Shown here in pieces: positions 17,577 to 25,238 of a stretch of DNA of 27,741 nucleotides. This DNA is from Zelonia costaricensis. Taxonomy: Eukaryota > Euglenozoa > Kinetoplastea > Trypanosomatida > Trypanosomatidae. The stretch spans positions 1 to 27,741 of the forward strand of contig JASAOO010003190.1 of NCBI GenBank assembly GCA_030849075.1, in the 5' to 3' direction. Position 1 is the stretch's first letter; each line of letters opens with the position of its first letter. The notes beneath the pieces were generated by a model, which did no database searches, was not told the origin of the DNA, and worked only from the letters and a program-made list of their open reading frames with translations. Both the position numbers and the translations under genes were made by a program.

Positions 17577-20435
17577 ATGTCTTCCACATCACCGCCGCCG
17601 CCAGCAGCAGCAGCGCAGCAGGGGCCGCCATCGCAGCCCTCGCCGCGCGCGTCCCCAGCCATCTACCGCACCGCAGCGGCCGTGCCCACTGCCGCCTCCG
17701 CACGGGCACGTGCAGCGGCAGCAACAGCAGCGCCCTCCCCGGTGTACGCGCCGTCCGTGTACAGCCGTGCACGGGCCGGTCCCGCAGTCCGTGCGGACCC
17801 CATGGCCGGCGTGCCGGCGCCGCGCGCGGCCGCGGACAACGCCGCACGTGCACCAGCACCGCAGCATAGGTACTCACAGCAGCAGCAGCAGCCGCGGCAC
17901 CAGTCGCTGCAGCATCTGCCGCACGCATCCACGCCGAGCTCATCGCGACAACAACAACAGCAGCAGCAGCAGCAGCAGCCAGCCTTGCTGCCCGTCGAGC
18001 TCCTGCAGAGTCTGGCAGCGGGGGTGCAGGAGAGCCTCGCTGGCTATCTCTACCCCGATGCCATCGAGCTCGCCCAGCAGCTCTTCCACCTCGAGCCCTC
18101 GCACGCGAACCTGCACCTCCTCGCCCACTGCCACGTGGTCAGCGGCGCCGTCGCCACGGCGTATCGGCTGCTGCAGCACCACTTCCCCTTCATCGAGGTG
18201 CACGTGACGCGTCCGCGTACCGCCGGCGGGGCACTGGGAAGCAGCAGCGCGATGGGTGGGGGAGGGCCAGGCGCGGGTGCGGGGTCCGCGCTTTTCGCCG
18301 CGACGGCGTCCGCGTCGGCCGGCTCGACGTCGCTCTCCGCCACGGTGAACAGCGCGTCGGCCCTCCCGCTCGATGCGCGGCGGACGTGGACGACCTCGTC
18401 GAGTGTCTCCACCTCCGCGAACGCCAGCAGCGGCACCGAGGCGTACGCGTCGCAGGTGCAGCAGCCGCTGCAGCGCCACGGCTCCCCACTGCAGCCGGGC
18501 AGTGGCAGCGGTACTGGATTCATCGACATCAGCGAGGAGGTCGTCGACCTGCAGTCGCAGTGGGAGTGCCAGTACCTCCTCGGCGTCTGCTGCGTGCGCA
18601 CCCGGCGCTACGAGGAGGGGGCCCGCTTGATGTCGCAGCTGATGTTCGTCAACCACCAAGTGACCACCACCGCCGGTCTCCTGCGTCGCCGCCTGCAGCA
18701 GCTGCCGCCGCAGCAGCAGTCACGGACCGCGGAGGAGGAGGTCGTCGTGCGCGATGCGGAGCGGCAGCTGCGCTCGTACGCGTTTCTCACCGACGCCCGC
18801 GCGTCGCAGGTGTCGTACTGGCTGGGGCTGTGTGAGAAGCACCGGCAGCGGCCGCCCATCGCCGCCGAGCACCTGCGCCGCGCCTTCGCTGCGCACCCCA
18901 CACGCGTGGACGCGTTTAACGAGTACGTGCACCTCGCCTGGCCGTCCGAGGGCGCCGTGCAGTCGCTGCTGGCGGTGAAGGAGGCGCTCGTGGAAGAGGA
19001 GGAAGGCGGGGTGGAGGCGGAGGACGAGTGCGACGCGGGTGCGGATGTGGCAGAGCTCCATGCGGGTGAGCAGCAACAGCAGCAGCAGCGTCCTCCACAG
19101 CGACGAGGACGCGCCCCTGACGCTCCGCTTGATGTGGATGCCGACGAGGCCGACGAGCGCCGCGGCGGCGATGCACGGTGGCGCGCTCGCCCGTTCGCAG
19201 CAGCAGCCTCGTCGACTCGTGGCCGCGCGCCAGCAGACGCGCCTCGTGCCGTGCCGTCCGGGCCGCGGCTCACGGCCGGTCAGCGGCGCTGTCTGCAGCA
19301 CCACCTGCGCCCGCTCTTGCATGCCGCCTACCTCGGGCTGACGTACCAGTGCAGCGAGGCCGTCGAGGCCCTGAGCGCGCTCCTCGTACAGGAGGAGCAG
19401 CTCCAGCGCGACGTTGCCGTGGCGGCGACGGCGGCGGGCTCGCAGTCGTCGTCGTTGTCCTCGACGTGGAGCGGCAGCCTCAGCGCCGGTGGCGCTCGCA
19501 GCAGCAGCAGCACGCTCATGCACGCGGCGCAGCTCCCAAGCGGGCCCTCGCCGCTTCTGCTCGGCCAGCTCGCCCTCGCGCAGTTCCACAACGGCGATGT
19601 GCAGGAGAGCGCCGACACGTTTGGGCGTCTCCTGCAGGCGGCGCCGTGGGAGCTGACCAGCCCCGCGCTGGTCGTCTACAGCACGGCGCTGTGGCACCTC
19701 AAGAACGAGGGCGCCCTCGGCAGCCTCGCGCAGCGCCTCACCGATGCCGAGCCCTTCAGCGCCACCACGCTGTGCGTCGTGGCGAATGCCTACAGCCTCG
19801 TGAAGGCCCCGCGCGACGCCCTGGTGATGCTGCGGCGAGCCGTGCAGGTGGCGCCTACGATGGCGTACGCCCACGCCCTGCTCGGGTACGAGCTGCTGGG
19901 CCAGGACAGCAAGGCCGAGGCCGAGGCCGCCTTCAAGTCGGCGCTGGCCGCCGACCCCTCGCTCTACATCGCGTACGCCGGACTCGGCGAGCGGCACATG
20001 CGGGAGGAGCAGGTCGAGCGGGCCCGGGGGTACTACCGCGAGGCCGTGCGGCTCAACCCAACCCCCGCCATCATGAACCGCTTTGCCCTCACGTACCACC
20101 GGCAGGGCAAGTCCATGGCCGACCTCAAGACGGCGCTGCGGCTGTACACGGAGTCGTTGGAGCGGCACCCGAGCAATGTCACGGCGCGCCGGCAACGCGC
20201 TGATGTGCTGCTGCAGCTCGACCAGCCGAAGGAGGCGCTGGAGGAGCTCAAGGCGCTGCTCGTGCAGTGCCCGGGCGAGGCCGTCGTGTACGTGACGCTG
20301 GCGGAGTGCATGGTGTGCCTGCGGCGGCCGCAGGAGGCGCTGCAGCACTACCAGACCGCCATGCACCTCGACCCGCGTCGTGAGAGCTATGTGCAGGGCT
20401 GCATCGACCAGCTCGTGGCTGCGGGCATGCTGTGA
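17577..20435 (+). CDS. CDC27: Anaphase-promoting complex subunit 3 (CDC27), TPR protein
   Basis: Predicted 952 residues. Residues 1-136 are low complexity with Ala/Pro and Gln runs, including ten Gln just before residue 135. An N-terminal helical-repeat region (137-208, then about 325-460) includes AYRLLQHH and YLLGVCCVRTRRYEEGA, which match the start of CDC27. A Gly/Ser/Ala-rich insert splits it. After another low-complexity stretch, about eight consecutive TPRs cover roughly 657-936, including VANAYSLVKAPRDALVML, AYAHALLGYELLG and AYAGLGERHMREEQ. The order and wording of these repeats fit the CDC27 superhelix better than CDC16 or CDC23. The highly conserved GHE of animal and fungal CDC27 reads GYE here. 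APC3 is a scaffold subunit of the cyclosome E3 ubiquitin ligase; its C-terminal TPR superhelix binds coactivator tails and helps time anaphase. Confidence 0.88.
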   Translation: MSSTSPPPPAAAAQQGPPSQPSPRASPAIYRTAAAVPTAASARARAAAATAAPSPVYAPSVYSRARAGPAVRADPMAGVPAPRAAADNAARAPAPQHRYSQQQQQPRHQSLQHLPHASTPSSSRQQQQQQQQQQPALLPVELLQSLAAGVQESLAGYLYPDAIELAQQLFHLEPSHANLHLLAHCHVVSGAVATAYRLLQHHFPFIEVHVTRPRTAGGALGSSSAMGGGGPGAGAGSALFAATASASAGSTSLSATVNSASALPLDARRTWTTSSSVSTSANASSGTEAYASQVQQPLQRHGSPLQPGSGSGTGFIDISEEVVDLQSQWECQYLLGVCCVRTRRYEEGARLMSQLMFVNHQVTTTAGLLRRRLQQLPPQQQSRTAEEEVVVRDAERQLRSYAFLTDARASQVSYWLGLCEKHRQRPPIAAEHLRRAFAAHPTRVDAFNEYVHLAWPSEGAVQSLLAVKEALVEEEEGGVEAEDECDAGADVAELHAGEQQQQQQRPPQRRGRAPDAPLDVDADEADERRGGDARWRARPFAAAASSTRGRAPADAPRAVPSGPRLTAGQRRCLQHHLRPLLHAAYLGLTYQCSEAVEALSALLVQEEQLQRDVAVAATAAGSQSSSLSSTWSGSLSAGGARSSSSTLMHAAQLPSGPSPLLLGQLALAQFHNGDVQESADTFGRLLQAAPWELTSPALVVYSTALWHLKNEGALGSLAQRLTDAEPFSATTLCVVANAYSLVKAPRDALVMLRRAVQVAPTMAYAHALLGYELLGQDSKAEAEAAFKSALAADPSLYIAYAGLGERHMREEQVERARGYYREAVRLNPTPAIMNRFALTYHRQGKSMADLKTALRLYTESLERHPSNVTARRQRADVLLQLDQPKEALEELKALLVQCPGEAVVYVTLAECMVCLRRPQEALQHYQTAMHLDPRRESYVQGCIDQLVAAGML
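17949..17978 (+). repeat. CAA/CAG run encoding ten glutamines
   Basis: Three CAA and seven CAG codons in the disordered N-terminus of APC3. Shorter Gln runs occur near 17877 and 19069. The tract is likely length-variable between strains. Confidence 0.9.
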
Positions 20436-21235
20436 CAGGATCATGGGCGAGGGCGGGTTCGATCCGCTTCGCCGTCGCATCCACGAGGGAGGGGGGAGGG
20501 AGGGAGGGAGGCGGTGTTGATGTTGTGTGAGGTTGGGCACCGGAGTACAGGGAGTCGGCTCCCACGCACGCACGACCGCCGTCGTCTGTGTGTGCATGGC
20601 TCTTGCGGCCCGGCCTTGCCTGTTTTTTTGTGATTAGATCTCGTGTGCACGATGCCGCGTGCGCACGCCCAGAGTCGACGTCGCGCTGGGGCTATTGCTG
20701 TAGAGTTGAGTACATGCGTGGCGACGCGTGGACTGGAAGGGGGGGAGAAGATGCAGCAGCCGATGCTTGCAGCGCGAGTGTACAAGCACACACACACACC
20801 AACACACACCGCGACCTGTGCAGAGCCACGCGCCTCGTACAAGCATCCGCCTCCTGCAGTTTGTGGGTGAGAGAGGAGGACGCGTGGCCCAACTATGGAG
20901 TGGGGGATCGCACCTTTACCGCGACGCGTCGTGGGTTGGTGCACGCTAGCAACTGCTTGCCGCACGCTTATGCATCACCGCCTCGTCTTCGCTCCTCCTC
21001 TCCGCCTCGGAAACTCATCCCCGCACCACGCATCACCGCCAGTTGTACAGGACACGGCACGGCAACTCGCTCAACCACCGCCACCAACACCCCCCCCCCA
21101 AACCCCTCCCCCGCTTCCATTGTCGCATCCACGCCGCGTGCGCGTGTGTGTGTTTCTACGTGTGCGTCGGTGTGTGCGTGTGTTCGTGTCAGTGGCGCAA
21201 CGCCCTCCTTCTCTTGCCGATCGTCGCACTCGGCC
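20436..21235. other. Intergenic region between APC3 and the dynein light chain
   Basis: No gene is seen in these 800 bases. There is a purine-rich GGGA repeat block at 20490-20512, a TG stretch near 20588, a CA run at 20788-20812, a poly-C run near 21090 and TG-rich DNA at 21145-21190. The downstream frame is open from 20588, but only the part from 21236 matches the Tctex-1 family. Confidence 0.65.
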
Positions 21236-21571
21236 ATGGCCTCCGACGACCGCATCACGCTCGCAGACGACGCCTCGGTCATCTGCGAAGAGGTGTCCGC
21301 GTCCCTCTTCAGCCCAGAAGCGCGCTACCAGCACAGCAAGGTCGCCACCCTCGTCACCGCCATCTCCGACCAGGTCGTACAGCGTCTCACGCAGGAGGCG
21401 AAGCTGCCGCGCAAGTACGTGGTGCTCGTGAGCATAATGCAGAAGAACGGGGCCGGCGTGCACACGATCTCGTCCTGCGCATGGAACCCCACCAGCGACG
21501 CCTGCTACGTCTTCAAGACTGAGAACAAGGCCATGCACTGCATCATCACCGTCTACGGCGTGACCGTCTAG
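21236..21571 (+). CDS. Tctex-1 type dynein light chain (DYNLT family)
   Basis: Predicted 111 residues, almost exactly the usual Tctex-1 length of about 113. The C-terminal half carries the family core: KYVVLVSIMQKNGAGVHTIS, then SCAWNPTSDACYVFKTENK and MHCIITVYGVTV, which align closely with the beta-strands of DYNLT1. The N-terminal half is the expected helical part. The protein forms a dimer on dynein intermediate chains and acts in cytoplasmic or intraflagellar dynein cargo binding; axonemal versions also exist. The ATG at 21236 has a good context (GGCC before it), and the open frame upstream is UTR-like. The subfamily (cytoplasmic or axonemal) cannot be settled from sequence alone. Confidence 0.95.
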   Translation: MASDDRITLADDASVICEEVSASLFSPEARYQHSKVATLVTAISDQVVQRLTQEAKLPRKYVVLVSIMQKNGAGVHTISSCAWNPTSDACYVFKTENKAMHCIITVYGVTV

Positions 21572-22520
21572 CTCGGGGGAGGGGGAGGCTGGGGAGTGCG
21601 CGAGCTGGTGAGGAGGAGACGCGGGGACGTGTCCGGCGAGCACACTTGACGACTGCGAGTAGCTGTCATCGCGTTTCCCATCTCAAGCCTCGATGACGTG
21701 CCTCCCCTCCCCCGGCTTCCCCTCCCTACCGGCGCCCGAATCATCATCCACATCAGCGCCATGCATCCACGCAATCCATGTACAAGGGCCGCGTGCGTCC
21801 GAGCCCTCCCCCCTTCATTCCCCGTTCCATTCCTTCTCAACGTGTCAGGCGTCAAGAAGGCGTGCACACACGTGCGGCGCCACGCGTGCGACGATGAAGA
21901 CGACCACAAACGGACTAGATGGAAGGAATGGGAAGTGCAGCGCACGAGTGCGCTGCCGCGCCTACCTCCTCTGCCCCCCCCCCCGCCCCCCTCGGCCGAC
22001 CTCGACTTGCTGGTGTGTTGGCGAGACAGACGCACCGGCACACCCACCCACACACGCCCACCTCGCTCGACTCCGCGCGCTTTCTCACTCGCTGATGCGG
22101 GCATGTCGAGGTGTGACAGCGCGGCTCCTGCACCCCACTCCTGCTGAGCAACACCGGAGGGCTGCGGCTGCACCTGCCTCTCTCACTCCTTCCCTTCTCT
22201 CCTCCCCCTCGTCTCCTTCTGGGGCCCTCAACATTCGTCACTCTCGCGCGTGAAGGTCTGTTCCTGGCGCATCAGCGTGTGCGTTCGCGCCGGTGATCGC
22301 TGTAGCACAGACCGTCGTGCACGTCTCCGCATCACACACACACACACACTCTGAGGTGCCTGTTCTCGGTGCTCGCTCACTCCCCTTCCCCCCATCCCAC
22401 CCCACCCCACCCATCTATCCACACACGCCTGTGTTTCTCAAACGCGTTTCTCTACAACATATCCCATGCCAAAGCGAACACACACCTGCTCGCCGACGAA
22501 CGTGGTTTGAACTCCTGTTG

Positions 22521-22526
22521 CCTTAG
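22521..22526 (+). promoter_or_regulatory. Possible spliced-leader acceptor for the phosphoesterase mRNA
   Basis: TTGCCTTAG ends in AG at 22525-22526 after a short pyrimidine stretch. No ATG lies between it and 22640. The pyrimidine tract is weak, so other sites are possible. Confidence 0.25.
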
Positions 22527-22587
22527 CGCCTTGCTGGCCTCGACTCACGCACGTACACTTATACACACGCCCAAACCCATATCTCTC

Positions 22588-22591
<4 letters not shown>

Positions 22592-22618
<27 letters not shown>
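22592..22618 (+). repeat. (AC)n microsatellite in the predicted 5' UTR
   Basis: About 13 AC units end some 20 bases before the phosphoesterase start codon, so they are probably inside the mature 5' UTR. Confidence 0.85.
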
Positions 22619-22639
22619 TTATCGCCTTGATTGCGCCGA

Positions 22640-24625
22640 ATGCTGCGACGGAGCTTGTGGCGCTGGCGGCGCATCAGCTACGTCACCGACATCGAGGGCG
22701 ACTTTGCGTACTTCCAGCGCTTCGTGTGTCTCTCCCGCGTCGTGGCGTGGGAGGCGACCGCGGAGGGCGGTGCCGGCGTGCAGAACGCAGGCAGCAGCTC
22801 CACAGCTGCGAGCTCCGTGGAGTCGCTGGGGGCCCCGCTGCAGTCCGTCAAGCCCCCCGCACCGCCGGCCACCACCTCGCACCACTCGTACGACGCGTCG
22901 TACAGTCACCTGGTCGACCTCGCGCGTTATCGATTGACTTTCCGCGATGCCACGTCGCACTTCGTCTTCGGCGGCGACGCCTTCGACCACGGCGCCGACC
23001 TCACCTTTGGCCGCGCCCTCCTCGACTTCAAGCGCCGCTTCCCTGCCCGCGTGCACCTGCTACTGGGTAACCGGGACGTGAACAAGATGGCCGTGTACCC
23101 TCGTATGGCCCTGGCCGTCGACGGCGCGGCTCCAGACGCCGCAGAGGACGCCATCTTCACCCTCCCGCCTCCGTCGCCGCCGACGTCGGCGTCCCAGGGT
23201 GCCGCCAGCGCGCTGCTCTCGGCGCCCGTGCGGTATCGCGACTACCTGGACGAGCAACACCAGCAGCAGCGGCAGTCCGACGCAGCGAAGGCCGTCACGG
23301 AGAAGGCGCCGCGGCGCGCGGACCGCGTCTCCTTTCTGAAGTGGGCGCTGCGGCACAAGCTGGGCAGTCCCAACGCCTTCGCACACCGCCGGCACGAGCT
23401 GTGCGAGCTGCAAGCGATGGCCGCCGCCGCCGCCGCGGGGACGGCGACGGCATCCCCCGCCACGGCGCCGACGGACGCGGCCGTGGCGCAGTCCTTCTTC
23501 GCCGCCGCGCAGCCCGGCGGCGTGTACCACGACTACATCGAGGCCGGCGTGCTGAGCGTCGTGCTGGACGGTGTCCTGTTTGTGCACGGCGGCGTGAACG
23601 GGCACAACGCGGGCTTCGTGCCAAGCCTCACGGCTGCCTCGTACGCGGAGCAGTGCACGGCCGGGGAGTGGTGGCTGCCGGAGGTGCAGCCGCTGGGAGT
23701 CGCCGAGGGGGCAGAGGCAGGCGGCGGTGGTGCGGCTGCTGCAGGGGCAGCACCAACACGAGCGTCGCCTTCGGCGCGGCCCTCCGCGCTGGACTGGCTC
23801 GCTGCCCTGGAGCACTTCAAGGCCGCGGCGTTCCAGGAGTGGGTCGGTGGCACGCGGCGGTGCGGCGAGGCACTGCGCGCCTACGTGTACCCCCGCGTCA
23901 TCGCACCCCATTCCATCGCGGTGGGGACGGTGATGGACGTGGATGGACCGCACCACGTCCCCCTCTCGGTGGCGGCCTACCTGCTGGAGAGCGGCATCCA
24001 CACAGTGTGCGGTGGACATCAACCGATCGGCGACACCCCGGTGATGGTGCGGCAGCCCGGCGGCTTCGCCATCGTGGACGCGGACAACTCCTACTGCGGT
24101 CGCGGCAATGCCCTCTGCTCCGAGTTCAACCGCCGCGGCGCCGCCGTGATGGAGCTCCTCTTCGAGCACCCCGACGACACGGCGAACGGCGCGGGGGACG
24201 CTGCCGCTCGTCCGGCTGCCCCGGCGGGGGTGGATGGGGCACCGCGCGGCACGTCGAGTGCGACGTCGCCGTCGCTGACGGTGCACGGGTACCGCGCTGA
24301 TGGCACGGCGTTCGCCTTCGACCTGCACGGCGACCTGCGCGTTGGGCGACACGTGGGGGAGGGGTGGTGGGTGCGGCTGCCGCCTGGGGCGCAAACGCCA
24401 CCGGGCGCGCCGCACGACGAGCTCTACGAGCTGCGCCGCACCGGCGACGGGTTCCGCACGGAGGAGGTGCGGTGGGCGACGGCAGCTGAGGTTGATGCGG
24501 CGCTGCGGCAAGCGGCTGCGGGAGGGCAGGCGATGGTGCCGGGGGAGCTGCCGCGGCGGTACACGAAGGAGGAGCTCGCCGAGGTACGCGTGCACCGCCT
24601 CAAGACGAAGGTGTCGCGCCCGTAA
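22640..24625 (+). CDS. Calcineurin-like metallophosphoesterase with GNRD-type motif
   Basis: Predicted 661 residues. The start is the ATG at 22640; the frame is open three codons upstream only from a TTG. Metallophosphoesterase blocks appear in order: TDIEGDF (16-22), GGDAFDHG (111-118), GNRDVNK (143-149), VHGGVNGH (315-322) and CGGHQPIGD (457-465). They replace the usual D-x-H, GDxxDRG, GNHE, VHGG and GH motifs. Motif I has Glu where His is usual, and motif III reads GNRD. I associate this TD-x-EG / GNRD-x-NK pattern with a distinct group of protist phosphoesterases, from memory. The block RVSFLKWALRHKLG followed by RRHELCEL also seems typical of that group. Ala/Gly-rich inserts (about 46-80, 265-285 and 360-385) lengthen the protein. 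The basic N-terminus MLRRSLWRWRR might target mitochondria, but the first motif follows at once, so this is doubtful. The substrate is unknown. Confidence 0.85.
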   Translation: MLRRSLWRWRRISYVTDIEGDFAYFQRFVCLSRVVAWEATAEGGAGVQNAGSSSTAASSVESLGAPLQSVKPPAPPATTSHHSYDASYSHLVDLARYRLTFRDATSHFVFGGDAFDHGADLTFGRALLDFKRRFPARVHLLLGNRDVNKMAVYPRMALAVDGAAPDAAEDAIFTLPPPSPPTSASQGAASALLSAPVRYRDYLDEQHQQQRQSDAAKAVTEKAPRRADRVSFLKWALRHKLGSPNAFAHRRHELCELQAMAAAAAAGTATASPATAPTDAAVAQSFFAAAQPGGVYHDYIEAGVLSVVLDGVLFVHGGVNGHNAGFVPSLTAASYAEQCTAGEWWLPEVQPLGVAEGAEAGGGGAAAAGAAPTRASPSARPSALDWLAALEHFKAAAFQEWVGGTRRCGEALRAYVYPRVIAPHSIAVGTVMDVDGPHHVPLSVAAYLLESGIHTVCGGHQPIGDTPVMVRQPGGFAIVDADNSYCGRGNALCSEFNRRGAAVMELLFEHPDDTANGAGDAAARPAAPAGVDGAPRGTSSATSPSLTVHGYRADGTAFAFDLHGDLRVGRHVGEGWWVRLPPGAQTPPGAPHDELYELRRTGDGFRTEEVRWATAAEVDAALRQAAAGGQAMVPGELPRRYTKEELAEVRVHRLKTKVSRP

Positions 24626-25238
24626 AAGTAGAGGCGCAAGAGAGGCGTGGGCACACGACGCACTGCTCCCCTCTCCTCTCCACACGTGTGCCGGTGCGTG
24701 TGTGCCCAGGCCCACCGACCTGACGTGGCTGCGTCCCCTCGCGGCTCTACGCCCTCCACAGACAAGACGACAACAGATGACGTGTAAACGCGGCAGCGCT
24801 CAAGTCGGGCTCCGAAGCTGCGCACTGAACAAGAGAGAGAGAGGGAGGCCTTGACGCGCGCACGAGGTGCAGGGGGGGCACATCGAGGCTGTGCTGTAGC
24901 TGCAGCGCAGCGGGTGCGTCATGCCGCCGGTCCCTCTCCAGCGGCAGCGCTTCACGCAGCCCTCGCCTCCTGCTTGCCCTCACTTCTCCGTCTCTACCTC
25001 TCACCCCCCCCCTCCTCCCGTCGTTTTCCCACACGCCATCGCAGAAGCGAACCTGCTCGCCGTGACAAACGCGGCAGCACGTGCTGGTGCCTTGGCAGCC
25101 CGCGTTCGTGCATACGTGCGCTTCGACCGGCACACACACACACAGAGGCGTCAACACCCGAACTGGCAGTGTCCAAGTCTGCACCATCAAGGCGGCACCA
25201 GCGTTAGTCTTGTTGTTTGAGTGCCGCTCCTCAGCTCG
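24626..25238. other. Intergenic region before the PPR-like gene
   Basis: No gene is seen in these 613 bases. A GA run lies at 24833-24845, C/T-rich DNA at 24975-25030, and a CA run at 25131-25144. An in-frame TGA at 25218-25220 closes the downstream frame just before its first ATG. Confidence 0.65.
24986..25044 (+). promoter_or_regulatory. Predicted spliced-leader acceptor for the PPR-like gene
   Basis: A long C/T tract (about 24986-25030) is followed by CATCGCAG, with AG at 25043-25044. No ATG lies between it and 25239, giving a predicted 5' UTR of 194 bases. Confidence 0.5.

Larger units (their letters stand above)
21572..22639. other. Intergenic region between the dynein light chain and the phosphoesterase
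   Basis: No gene is seen in these 1068 bases. CA-rich runs lie at 22333-22349 and, just before the next start, at 22592-22618. C/T-rich tracts cover 21960-22000, 22170-22220 and 22378-22425. Open frames here are Pro/Ser/Arg-rich with no domain. Confidence 0.65.

Noticed and set aside
19178..20203. 341-residue + strand frame inside APC3
   Set aside because: It lies out of frame within the TPR block, whose repeats are clear in the main frame.
20446..20470. tRNA B-box-like sequence GGGTTCGATCCGC with a T-arm-like hairpin just after the APC3 stop
   Set aside because: No matching acceptor stem, D-arm or anticodon arm can be placed upstream, where coding sequence ends. It is probably coincidence.
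13066..21571. SMC2, APC3 and Tctex-1 neighbours as a cell-division operon
   Set aside because: Trypanosomatid genes are co-transcribed in long arrays regardless of function, so adjacency is weak evidence of a shared role.
23060..24715. 551-residue open frame on the minus strand across the phosphoesterase
   Set aside because: It is a shadow of the + strand gene, Arg/His-rich and domain-free. It would also break the single-strand organisation of the cluster.
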